Positions 1 through 7,189 of a stretch of DNA of 10,479 nucleotides are shown here, in pieces. The number at the start of each line of letters is the position of its first letter. Position 1 is the stretch's first letter. Source of the DNA: DASYSA01 sp036003885 (GTDB taxonomy: Bacteria; Acidobacteriota; Blastocatellia; UBA7656); NCBI GenBank assembly GCA_036003885.1, contig DASYSA010000695.1, positions 1 to 10,479 on the forward strand, read 5' to 3'. A program made the translations under genes and the position numbers. The notes beneath the pieces were generated by a model. It worked only from the letters and a program-made list of their open reading frames with translations, searched no databases and was not told the origin of the DNA.

Positions 1-43
1 AGCAGCCCGGCTCCAAAAACTGGAGTATGAGCACTGAGGATTC

Positions 44-143
44 ATTTCGCGTTTCGCGTTTCGCGTTTCGGCGTTCTAGCGCCGTAGGTCCTGGTGGTGC
101 TGTCAGGAATCTAATGCAAAACGCGAAACGCAAAACGCGGAAC
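44..143. repeat. Imperfect inverted repeat of 7-bp units upstream of the MFS gene
   Basis: The left arm (44-71) has four heptamers, ATTTCGC, GTTTCGC, GTTTCGC and GTTTCGG. The right arm (116-143) has four heptamers in the opposite sense, GCAAAAC, GCGAAAC, GCAAAAC and GCGGAAC. The arms are separated by about 44 bases and can pair imperfectly: one unit pair is exact and the others have one or two mismatches. The -35 hexamer of the downstream promoter starts four bases after the right arm. The rest of 1-200 contains no convincing gene. The repeat is directly visible; any role, such as upstream terminator, REP-like element or mobile micro-repeat, is unknown. Confidence 0.85.
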
Positions 144-146
144 GAA

Positions 147-175
147 TTGACATAGTGCCCATGAGCCTCTAGCAT
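147..175 (+). promoter_or_regulatory. Sigma70-type promoter for the MFS gene
   Basis: A perfect TTGACA -35 hexamer (147-152) is followed by a 17-bp spacer and TAGCAT (170-175), which matches the TATAAT consensus at four of six positions. The predicted transcription start near 182 would give a leader of about 20 nt before the ATG at 201. It lies directly after the right arm of the heptamer inverted repeat. The match is by eye, and housekeeping promoters in the presumed phylum are not well defined, so this is a candidate. Confidence 0.55.
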
Positions 176-200
176 CGCACGAGTTTCTAGAAGAGCAAGA

Positions 201-1427
201 ATGCCGGCAAAGACGAAGCAGGTTGAGGCGAGCGCGGAGGCAGGTCCCATTCCACGGGCGGGCGTGGTGATGGGGATTCTGTTCCTGATCTTTTTCCTCG
301 GTCAAAGCGACAATCAAATGATCTCGCCTCTGCTGCCGCTCATCGCAGCCGAGTTGCGTATCGAGGTGGGGGCGGCCGGCGCGTTGATGGGTCCGGCCTA
401 TGCCCTGGCAGCCGCGGCAGCGGCATTATTGATCGGCCCTCTCTCAGACAAGTTCGGGCGCAGACGATTCCTGCTCTGGGCCTCGATCCTCTTCGGCGCA
501 TCGTTGTTGTCCGTTTCGGTCATCAAAGACCTTCACGCGCTTGCCGCGGTGAGGCTGGTCACCGGGCTTGCCGCCGGAACCTTCTCGACCTGCTCGACGG
601 CTTACGTCGCGGACTACTTTCCCTATGCTCGTCGCGGAGTGGCAATGAGCGTAGTGCAGGCTGGTTACTTTGCCGCTCTCGCCATCGGCGTACCCATCGC
701 ATCCGTGCTTGCCAGTAAGCAGAGCTGGCGGGCCAGCTTCGTATTCTTCGGGGCGTTATCTGTGGTGGCGTTCGCCGCGGTGGTTGCCCTGCTGCCCGAA
801 GACAAGCACGCGATGGCTGATCGGAACCTGGCGGCCAGAATCGCGCGACGGTTTGACAACATCAGAATCGTCTTCGAGAGGAGTGATCGCATCGCGTCGA
901 TCGTCGCCGCCTTCTGCGTCTCGTGTGGGTTTGTCGGATTCATCTTTTACCTCGGCTCGTGGTTAAAAGCCAGCCTCGGATTCACGACGCCGCAGATCGG
1001 GCTGTTCTTCATTCTGGTTGGAATCGCCGCGTTGATGGGTGCGTTTGCTGCAGGTCCTATTTCAGACAAGTTCGGGAAGCGACGGATATCGATAATCAGT
1101 TCCGTGGTTCTTGCATTGATGCTCTTGTTGATCCCGAGCTTTGGGTGGGGCGTGCCGTTGTTTGGGAGCTTTCTCGTAGCAAGCCTCGCATTCGCCTTTC
1201 GCCAGGGTCCTGTTCAGGCTCTGGCCACGGAGCTTGTGCCGGCTCACGCACGCGGAGCCCTGGTTGCAATGCGCACGACTGCTTCTCAGATCGGCATTGC
1301 GGTGTCTACAGCGGTCAGCGGCTGGCTCTTCGACCATCAGGGTTATTGGGCCGTGGGGCTCTTCTGCAGCACCGTGACACTTGTCGCAACTGTCTGTATA
1401 GCTCTGATGAAAGAGCCGCATGAGTAA
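201..1427 (+). CDS. MFS transporter (DHA1-like, 12 TM)
   Basis: A 408-residue inner-membrane secondary transporter of the major facilitator superfamily. The sequence is almost wholly hydrophobic helices in two six-helix halves joined by a basic central loop (about residues 200-232). The signature motif between TM2 and TM3, GPLSDKFGRRR, is at residues 79-89. Its second-half counterpart, GPISDKFGKRR, is at 285-295, so both halves of the pseudo-symmetric fold are intact. Length is normal for a 12-TM MFS protein. The general look (DNQMISPLLPLIAAEL near TM1) resembles the arabinose-efflux/drug-efflux DHA1 group (AraJ-like), but the substrate cannot be read from sequence. The ATG at 201 fits a short leader from the promoter at 147-175 and a weak purine-rich ribosome site around 189-196; a later ATG at 270 would cut the cytoplasmic N-terminus. 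A hydrolase gene follows on the same strand 53 bp downstream and may be co-transcribed. Confidence 0.9.
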   Translation: MPAKTKQVEASAEAGPIPRAGVVMGILFLIFFLGQSDNQMISPLLPLIAAELRIEVGAAGALMGPAYALAAAAAALLIGPLSDKFGRRRFLLWASILFGASLLSVSVIKDLHALAAVRLVTGLAAGTFSTCSTAYVADYFPYARRGVAMSVVQAGYFAALAIGVPIASVLASKQSWRASFVFFGALSVVAFAAVVALLPEDKHAMADRNLAARIARRFDNIRIVFERSDRIASIVAAFCVSCGFVGFIFYLGSWLKASLGFTTPQIGLFFILVGIAALMGAFAAGPISDKFGKRRISIISSVVLALMLLLIPSFGWGVPLFGSFLVASLAFAFRQGPVQALATELVPAHARGALVAMRTTASQIGIAVSTAVSGWLFDHQGYWAVGLFCSTVTLVATVCIALMKEPHE

Positions 1428-1428
1428 A

Positions 1429-1449
1429 CAGTGGTCAGTGATCAGAGGC
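1429..1449 (+). repeat. Short heptamer repeat between MFS and hydrolase genes
   Basis: Three units in exact 7-bp register, CAGTGGT, CAGTGAT and CAGAGGC, start two bases after the MFS stop codon. They occupy the first part of the 53-bp spacer before the hydrolase. The sequence is unrelated to the other heptamers in the window but has the same period. With only three variable units the repeat call is moderate. Confidence 0.6.
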
Positions 1450-1468
1450 AGAGGTCTGAAGCTCAATT

Positions 1469-1473
1469 GGGAG
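1469..1473 (+). promoter_or_regulatory. Ribosome binding site of the hydrolase gene
   Basis: GGGAG lies seven bases before the ATG at 1481 and fixes that start. An overlapping frame opening at ATG 1420 has no such site and encodes nothing recognisable. Confidence 0.65.
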
Positions 1474-1480
1474 AAAACGC

Positions 1481-2431
1481 ATGTCCACCTCGAAATCTCC
1501 GCAATCGAAGCCGCGCCGATGGCGCCGAATCCTGAAGCGCCTGACCATCACGTTGATCGTGCTGGCCGTCGTGCTGATCTTCGGCGTCTTCCCATACCTG
1601 TTCGCGCTCCTGGTAACAAGTGCGGGCACTCGGCCGATGGACCGGCAACTCACCGAGACTCCCGCCACCTTCGGGGCCGAGTTCAAAGATGTGGAGTTTC
1701 ACACATCGGACGGAGTGAAGATCAGTGCGTGGCTGCTGCCGAGCAAGGACAAGAAGGTCACCATCATCTACTCGCACGGACTATTCCGCTCGCGGCGTGA
1801 ATTGTTGAAGCGCGCGGTCGACTTGTGGAAGCTGGGATACGGGGCCCTATTGTACGACTCACGCAATCACGGAGAGAGCGGGCACGCAAAGGTCAGCCTC
1901 GGCTATTTCGAACGGCTCGATGCTGAGGCGGGGGTGAAGTTCCTGCGAGAGGAAGTTCACACGGAAGATCGCATGGTCCTGTTTGGAATATCGATGGGCG
2001 CGGCCGCCGCGCTACTGGCGGCGGCGGAGACACCTGAGGTCGCAGCCGTGATTTCAGACAGCTCGTTTCTTTCGTTCAAGGATACAACCGATCATCACGT
2101 TAAGCTCTTCTTCCGCGTATCGTCGTTCCCGCTCGCCGGCGAGCTCCGGTTCTTCATCGAACACCGCGCCGGATTTGCTGGAGAGAAGCTCGACGCCCTT
2201 GCGGCAGTGAAGCAGATCGGAGACCGGCCGATCCTTTTTATTGCGGGAGCGAAGGACAAGCGAATGCCTCCCGAGATCGCCTCGAGGCTCTTTGACGCCT
2301 GCTCGAGCCCGAAGCGCGACCTCCTAATCGTCGATGGTGAGGAGACAGCGGTACATGGGCATGCTTATCAGGCGGCGCCAAAGCTCTACGTAGAGAGAAT
2401 CGCCCAGTTTCTCGACGGAGCCCTACGGTAG
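1481..2431 (+). CDS. Membrane-anchored alpha/beta hydrolase (COG1073-like)
   Basis: A 316-residue alpha/beta-hydrolase-fold enzyme tethered to the membrane by one N-terminal helix (about residues 20-46). A very basic N-terminus (RRWRRILKR) before the helix predicts that the catalytic domain is outside the cytoplasm. The fold runs from about residue 65. The oxyanion-loop motif SHGLFRSR is at 98-105. YDSRNHGESG is at 125-134. The nucleophile elbow GISMGAA is at 169-175, with Ser171 as likely nucleophile. The probable acid is Asp259 (GAKDKRMP) and the base His294 (VHGHAY); His292 is the alternative. Layout and length fit the YqkD-like/COG1073 group of serine hydrolases with an N-terminal anchor, whose substrates are generally unknown. 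An esterase or peptidase activity is possible but not shown. It lies 53 bp after the MFS gene on the same strand and has its own good ribosome site. The gene converges on the kinase HK1 downstream. Confidence 0.88.
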   Translation: MSTSKSPQSKPRRWRRILKRLTITLIVLAVVLIFGVFPYLFALLVTSAGTRPMDRQLTETPATFGAEFKDVEFHTSDGVKISAWLLPSKDKKVTIIYSHGLFRSRRELLKRAVDLWKLGYGALLYDSRNHGESGHAKVSLGYFERLDAEAGVKFLREEVHTEDRMVLFGISMGAAAALLAAAETPEVAAVISDSSFLSFKDTTDHHVKLFFRVSSFPLAGELRFFIEHRAGFAGEKLDALAAVKQIGDRPILFIAGAKDKRMPPEIASRLFDACSSPKRDLLIVDGEETAVHGHAYQAAPKLYVERIAQFLDGALR

Positions 2432-2528
2432 GCAACGTTCCCCGCGGATGAGCGTTCAGGCTAATAGACTAACACTCGGACTCAATGTCGCTGCCGCGCG
2501 TGTTCTCATTCACACCCCATCGAGGGAA

Positions 2529-2553
2529 TCCCCAAACCTCCCCGGTTGGGGGA
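2529..2553. terminator. Candidate bidirectional hairpin between convergent genes
   Basis: TCCCCAAACC (2529-2538) and GGTTGGGGGA (2544-2553) form a ten-position stem with one A-G mismatch and a five-base loop. It lies in the 135-bp gap between the hydrolase stop (2431) and the stop of the opposing kinase gene (2567). The position suits termination for both strands. Neither side has a clear T-tract, so an intrinsic terminator in the E. coli style is not demonstrated. The rest of the gap shows nothing recognisable. Confidence 0.4.
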
Positions 2554-2566
2554 ACCGTTCGGCAGT

Positions 2567-5500
2567 CTACCCTTTGCTTCGTGAGGCTTGCAGATCCTGA
2601 GATCTTCCTTCTTCTCCGCGCCGGCTCAAATCCCCCACCCCAACCAGCGACGCACGCAGCCGATGCATCTCGAGCTCAAGCAGCGCGAGCGCTTCATCCG
2701 CGCCGGAGAGGTCGCCGGAGCTTCCCAGACGTTCCAGAATCGAAGCCGCTTCAACGGCCTCTCGGGCCTGAAAGTTCGCCGCGCTGCCCCGCAGGGCGTG
2801 TGCGGCTCGTTCAACCCTTCCGCAGTCTGAGCGGGCGATGCCTTCTGCTATCTCCGCCAACCGGCCCGGGTAGTCCTCGAGAAACACCTTCGCCATCTCG
2901 TTCGCCAGTCCGGCATCCCTCAGAATTCCGCCTTGTGCCGCTTGCCGGTCCGCCACCAAGACCACGTTGTGCAGCGCCTGAAACAGCTCGCCGGTCTTGA
3001 TCGGCTTGGAGATGTAATCGTCCATACCCGCGGCTAGGCACCTCTCCCTATCGCCTTTGATCGCGTAAGCAGTCATGGCAATGATCGGGATGTGAACCCC
3101 GGTTGCCCGTTCTGTTTCGCGTATAGCCGCAGTGACTTCAAAGCCATTCATCTCCGGCATCTGAACGTCCATGAGAACGGCGTCGAACTTCTCTTCCGCC
3201 AGGACTCTCAGCGTCTCACTGCCTGTTCTTGCAATTACTGCTGTATGGCCGCGCCTCTCCAGCAGTCGCGCCACAAGAGTTTGATTAACGGCATTGTCTT
3301 CGGCTACAAGAACGGTCAAAGGCCGGCTGATCGCGGGCATCCCTTCAACACCGGGTGCGAATTCACCCTGAGCCGGCGCTGTGGCAGCGCCTGCGCCAAA
3401 CCGCGCCGTGAAGTGAAACGTGGAACCGGGACCGGAAATTTCGAATTTCGAATTTCGAATTTCGAATTTGGCTGGGCTTTCAACCCATATGCGCCCGCCC
3501 ATCAGTTCCACAAGCTGAGTCGAGATCGCAAGACCCAACCCCGTGCCACCGTACCTCCGCGTGGTGGAACCGTCCGCCTGAGCGAAGGCTTCGAAGATGA
3601 CTCTCTGTTTTTCCGGGGCAATGCCAATTCCGGTGTCGCTGACCGAGAAGTGCAGCAAGACTTCGCCGACTGCTGCCTGGGCCTCAACCTGCACGTCGAC
3701 CGACACCCGGCCGCAATCAGTGAACTTGATTGCGTTGCCGACCAGATTGACCAGCACCTGCCGAACCCGGCCCGGGTCTCCCCGGAGTCTTCCAGGCACA
3801 TCAGGGTTCGCGGCGTAAACTAACTCGAGACCTTTTTGCCTCGCCCTGACCGCCAGCGCCTTCATTGCATACCCCACGCTCTCCTGCAGCTCGAAGTCGA
3901 CCAGATCGAGCTCCATCTTGCCTGCCTCGATCTTCGAAAAATCGAGGACGTCGTTGATAACATCCAGCAGTGAGTCAGCGGAGAGTCTTACCATGTTCAG
4001 GTACTCGCGCTGCTCCTGCGTCAGCGGCGTATCAAGTGCCAGCGCCGTCATGCCTATGATCCCGTTCATCGGAGTGCGAATCTCGTGGCTCATATTGGCG
4101 AGAAACTCACTCTTTGCACGGCTGGCGGCTTCGGCGTCGTCTTTCGCCTTCTGTACCTCCGCGGCTACTCGCTGCCTTTCGGTAATGTCGCGGACGATGC
4201 TGACCCAGGCGCGGCAGCCCTGATAGTCTATTTCGTCTGAGAGAATCTCCACGTCCATCCTTCGGCCGCTCTTCGTAAGGTGAACGCCGATGTTCCGTTC
4301 GACGTGGCCGAAGTCCTCCGGCGGGTGAAGGTCGAATGGCGTCATTAACCGCAGCTCGTCAATCGAGTAGCCGTAGACCCGATGGACCGCTTCGTTGCAA
4401 TCCAGGAAACGATGAGTCTGCGCGTCGAAGATGAAGATGGGATCGGCGATACGATTGAAGAGTGAGCGATACTTCCTCTCGCTTTCTCGCATCGCTTCCT
4501 CCGCCCGCTTACGTTCGGTGATATCGCGGCAGTTGACGACTATTGCCGGGGCCCTCGACTTGTCCGCGATGGGCCGGCTCATCGACTCGAGTGTCCGCCA
4601 GGATCCGTCCCGGTGACGTACTCTGAATTCGATGGCTATGTTTCGATTCACTCCATACGCCGTCCGGTAGAAAGAGTCTTCTACCAGGGATAAGTCCTCG
4701 GGATGAACGAACTGAAAGGCGTTGGCGCCGAATATCTCCTCGGCTTCATATTCGAGCACACGCACGGCTGACGGACTAACATAGCTGATGACTCCGTCCG
4801 CCTCGATCACCATGATGAGGTCTGAGCCGTCCTCAACCAGCGAGCGGAACTGTTCTTCGCTCCTCTCCAGCGCCTCCTGCGCGAGCTTGCGCTCGGTCAC
4901 ATCGCTTGCGAGCACCAGCCGAGCCGGACGGCCGCCGAAGTCCAGCGCATGAGAAGAGACCTCGACGTCGATAATGCTTCCGTCTTTCCTTCGGTGCCGC
5001 CAGGTGCCCGCATTTTCCGCAACCGGGGCTTCGGAGACGCTTCGAAGAAGTGCGGGAATATCTTCCGCGGGTCGAATATCCTTGATTGTCATCGCGAGAA
5101 ATTCTTCACGCGAGTACCCGTAGTTCTCGACGGCTGCGTCATTCACCGCAAGGAAGGAGAGACTCTCCGGATCGTAGACCCACATCGAATGGGGATTGCT
5201 GTCGAACATGGAGCGGTATCGCACTTCGCTCTCCTGCAGCGCTTGCTCGGCCAGCTTTCGAGCGGTGATATCGATCAGTGTTCCTTCAACCATCGAAGGG
5301 GTGCCCGAGGTGTCCCTCATCAAACTCACGTTCGCCAGCACCCAGACGCCTCCGCCGTCCTTTCGGCGAGAGCAGACCTCGAAGTTGGTGAGGCTGCCCT
5401 GTTCGAGAAGCCGCCGGATGATTGCCTCGCGGTCGGCAGGATCGAAATAAAAGTCCCAGAGAGAGTGAGACAGCGCCTCCTCTCGCGATTGATATCCGAA

Positions 5501-7156
5501 TATGCGGGCGGCTGCATCGTTGCAGTCGATAAGCCTGCCATCCAACGTGCTTCGATAGACTCCCGCAAGGTTTCGCTCAAAGAGCAGCCGGTAACGCTCT
5601 TCGGACTCCCGCATCGAGGCCTCTGCGCGTTTGTGCTCGGTAATATCGAAGCCGGTTGCCAGGACCGCAGGCTGACCCTGAAAGCGGGTTCGTGTTGCGG
5701 TGATATCGACCCAGCGTTCTTCCCCGCCTTTGGTCAGGATTCTGGTCTCGTATCGATTGAGGAGGTGCTCACTCTGGGCACGGGTTTCGGCCCGCCCGAC
5801 TAAGTCCTGGCGACAATCCGGATGGATGATGTCCTCAAAGTTCATGGACATCAATTCCTGACGAGCATATCCGGTAATCGCCTCCGCGGCTGAGTTCAGA
5901 TACGCGAAGGTCAGGCCCGTGTAGATACAGATCCCTGCCGAAACCGTCTCGGTCAACGAGCGAAACAGTGACTCGCTCTCGCGTATTGCCTTTTCGGCCC
6001 GAGTGCGCTCGATAGCGATACTGGCCACGTGTGCGGCAATCTCAACAAATGTCATCTCACTCGAGGTCGGACCGCGAGACTCGCGAAAGTGCACCCCAAA
6101 GCTCCCGAGAGCGTCGCCATTTGAAGAGAAGATGGGCGTGGACCAGCAAGCTCGAAGTCCATGGCTTAAGGTCAATTCTGCGACGGCTTCGCAGATTGGA
6201 TCTGACGCGACGTCGGTTACGATAACCGGCTCGCGGCGATGGACGGCGGTCCCGCACGATCCAGCTCGCGGGCCAATGACCGTCCCATTCAACACACTCG
6301 TGTAGCTCGGGGGCAAGCTTCGGCCAGCTCCGAATTGGAGGGTCTTGCCGCTGTCATCAACGAGCCAAACGGAACAGAGTGCCCCACTCGCGTGCTCTTC
6401 GACGAGCTGCGTCAGTCGATCGAGGACTTCCGCAAGCGGCGAACCGAGGGCCAGCATCTCCAGGACTCGATTCTGGCCCGACACCATCGCCTGCATCCGC
6501 TCGCGGTCCGTCACATCGCGGGCGATGCCCTGGATCCCTACTGGCCGGCCATCTTCAAATATCAGTCGGGTGTTAGCTTCGATCATAGCTCGGCGTCCGT
6601 CTTTGGTGATGATCTCGCCACGAAAGACGCGTCTGCTTTCGGCGGCGGGCTGGCTCTCGTCCAGGTCCAGCTCCTCATACTCCGCTGCCACTATCTGGTC
6701 CCGGTTCATCCGCAACAACTCATCGCACGAATAGCCAAGTATGCGTTCAGCAGCCTTATTGACCGACGTGAAGTTCCCGTCCTGATCCAGTGAAAAGATC
6801 ATGTCGTTGGCGTTCTCAACGAGTTCCCTGTAGCGCCTCTCGAGTGCAGCTTCGCTTTGCAGCCGCGCGCGAATGATCTCGGTCTGCTCATGGACACGCC
6901 GTTTGAGCACCGCAACCCACACAACCACTGCGAGAACGACGGCAGCCATAAGCACCAATACCCAGAGCGTCTGGTCCAGCGTCCACCAGAAAGACTGCTG
7001 GAAAAGTAACCCCGATCGCGGTATCGACCCTCCGGCACAGAAGGGGAGATGGGGAGATGGGGAAATCGCGACCGCCGGCAGCATCCCCCACATAGGGCCC
7101 GCGCAGAACGTTTCCCCGCCGCCAGTCTTGTCGCTTATTGGTCGCCAGATCTTCAT
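2567..7156 (-). CDS. Hybrid sensor histidine kinase HK1: TM, PAS-GAF-5xPAS, HisKA-HATPase-REC-Hpt
   Basis: A 1529-residue membrane-attached hybrid kinase. In order: an odd leader (1-55); one transmembrane helix (about 61-84) followed by a basic, coiled-coil-like stretch; PAS1 (about 105-217); GAF (about 229-385); PAS2 (394-508); PAS3 (520-632); PAS4 (645-755); PAS5 (767-880); PAS6 (894-992). Then come HisKA with phospho-acceptor His1024 (NMSHEIRTPMN), HATPase with N box Asn1141, G1 DTGIG (1174-1178) and G2 GGTGLGL (1203-1209), a receiver (about 1281-1398) with acidic pair Glu1286/Asp1287, Asp1330 and Lys1384, and Hpt with His1453 (AAHALRGS). All relay residues are present, so an internal His-Asp-His phosphorelay is expected. 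The ligand is unknown. The start is the first ATG after an in-frame stop at 7163-7165, with only a weak ribosome site. Oddities are a heptamer-repeat insertion after the G2 box (residues about 1230-1241), an octamer repeat in the leader (31-38), and no extracytoplasmic domain before the TM helix. It lies 33 bp behind HK2. Confidence 0.92.
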   Translation of the reverse strand: MKIWRPISDKTGGGETFCAGPMWGMLPAVAISPSPHLPFCAGGSIPRSGLLFQQSFWWTLDQTLWVLVLMAAVVLAVVVWVAVLKRRVHEQTEIIRARLQSEAALERRYRELVENANDMIFSLDQDGNFTSVNKAAERILGYSCDELLRMNRDQIVAAEYEELDLDESQPAAESRRVFRGEIITKDGRRAMIEANTRLIFEDGRPVGIQGIARDVTDRERMQAMVSGQNRVLEMLALGSPLAEVLDRLTQLVEEHASGALCSVWLVDDSGKTLQFGAGRSLPPSYTSVLNGTVIGPRAGSCGTAVHRREPVIVTDVASDPICEAVAELTLSHGLRACWSTPIFSSNGDALGSFGVHFRESRGPTSSEMTFVEIAAHVASIAIERTRAEKAIRESESLFRSLTETVSAGICIYTGLTFAYLNSAAEAITGYARQELMSMNFEDIIHPDCRQDLVGRAETRAQSEHLLNRYETRILTKGGEERWVDITATRTRFQGQPAVLATGFDITEHKRAEASMRESEERYRLLFERNLAGVYRSTLDGRLIDCNDAAARIFGYQSREEALSHSLWDFYFDPADREAIIRRLLEQGSLTNFEVCSRRKDGGGVWVLANVSLMRDTSGTPSMVEGTLIDITARKLAEQALQESEVRYRSMFDSNPHSMWVYDPESLSFLAVNDAAVENYGYSREEFLAMTIKDIRPAEDIPALLRSVSEAPVAENAGTWRHRRKDGSIIDVEVSSHALDFGGRPARLVLASDVTERKLAQEALERSEEQFRSLVEDGSDLIMVIEADGVISYVSPSAVRVLEYEAEEIFGANAFQFVHPEDLSLVEDSFYRTAYGVNRNIAIEFRVRHRDGSWRTLESMSRPIADKSRAPAIVVNCRDITERKRAEEAMRESERKYRSLFNRIADPIFIFDAQTHRFLDCNEAVHRVYGYSIDELRLMTPFDLHPPEDFGHVERNIGVHLTKSGRRMDVEILSDEIDYQGCRAWVSIVRDITERQRVAAEVQKAKDDAEAASRAKSEFLANMSHEIRTPMNGIIGMTALALDTPLTQEQREYLNMVRLSADSLLDVINDVLDFSKIEAGKMELDLVDFELQESVGYAMKALAVRARQKGLELVYAANPDVPGRLRGDPGRVRQVLVNLVGNAIKFTDCGRVSVDVQVEAQAAVGEVLLHFSVSDTGIGIAPEKQRVIFEAFAQADGSTTRRYGGTGLGLAISTQLVELMGGRIWVESPAKFEIRNSKFEISGPGSTFHFTARFGAGAATAPAQGEFAPGVEGMPAISRPLTVLVAEDNAVNQTLVARLLERRGHTAVIARTGSETLRVLAEEKFDAVLMDVQMPEMNGFEVTAAIRETERATGVHIPIIAMTAYAIKGDRERCLAAGMDDYISKPIKTGELFQALHNVVLVADRQAAQGGILRDAGLANEMAKVFLEDYPGRLAEIAEGIARSDCGRVERAAHALRGSAANFQAREAVEAASILERLGSSGDLSGADEALALLELEMHRLRASLVGVGDLSRRGEEGRSQDLQASRSKG
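3436..3469. repeat. In-frame heptamer repeat (GAATTTC type) inside the HK1 ATPase domain
   Basis: Nearly five tandem 7-bp units of GAATTTC type lie within the HK1 coding sequence. On the coding strand they read as KFEIRNSKFEI (residues 1230-1240), placed between the G2 box/GGRIWVES segment and the final GSTFHFTARF strand of the HATPase domain. The paralogue HK2 has only QEGK at this place, so HK1 carries about 12 extra residues (about 36 bp). Because 7 is not a multiple of 3, successive units pass through all three frames; this heptamer has no stop codon in any frame of either strand. Confidence 0.9.
7043..7066. repeat. Octamer repeat in the HK1 leader
   Basis: Three tandem 8-bp units, GGGGAGAT twice and then GGGGAAAT, written on the plus strand. 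On the coding (minus) strand they specify residues 31-38 of HK1 (ISPSPHLP), ahead of the transmembrane helix. The period is 8 and the sequence differs from the heptamers elsewhere. The encoded stretch looks like non-protein sequence that has been captured in the reading frame. Confidence 0.75.
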
Positions 7157-7189
7157 CTCTGTTTACGGCGTCATGATGTACCTGACATC

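Noticed and set aside
11..25. CTCCA-AAAAC-TGGAG small hairpin as terminator of an upstream gene
   Set aside because: The stem is only five base pairs and no T-tract follows.
1420..1800. Plus-strand frame overlapping the end of the MFS gene and the start of the hydrolase
   Set aside because: It has no ribosome site, its composition is Arg/His/Pro-rich shadow sequence, and it overlaps the better-supported hydrolase frame.
2590..2612. CAGATCC/TGAGATC near the 3' end of HK1 as another heptamer array
   Set aside because: There are only about one and a half units and the register is not kept, so it cannot be told from chance.
4949..5803. 284-codon plus-strand open frame antisense to HK1, plus similar frames at 3092-3823, 7868-8542 and 9428-10216
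   Set aside because: They lie opposite well-conserved kinase domains, show no recognisable fold and look like typical shadow frames of GC-rich coding DNA.
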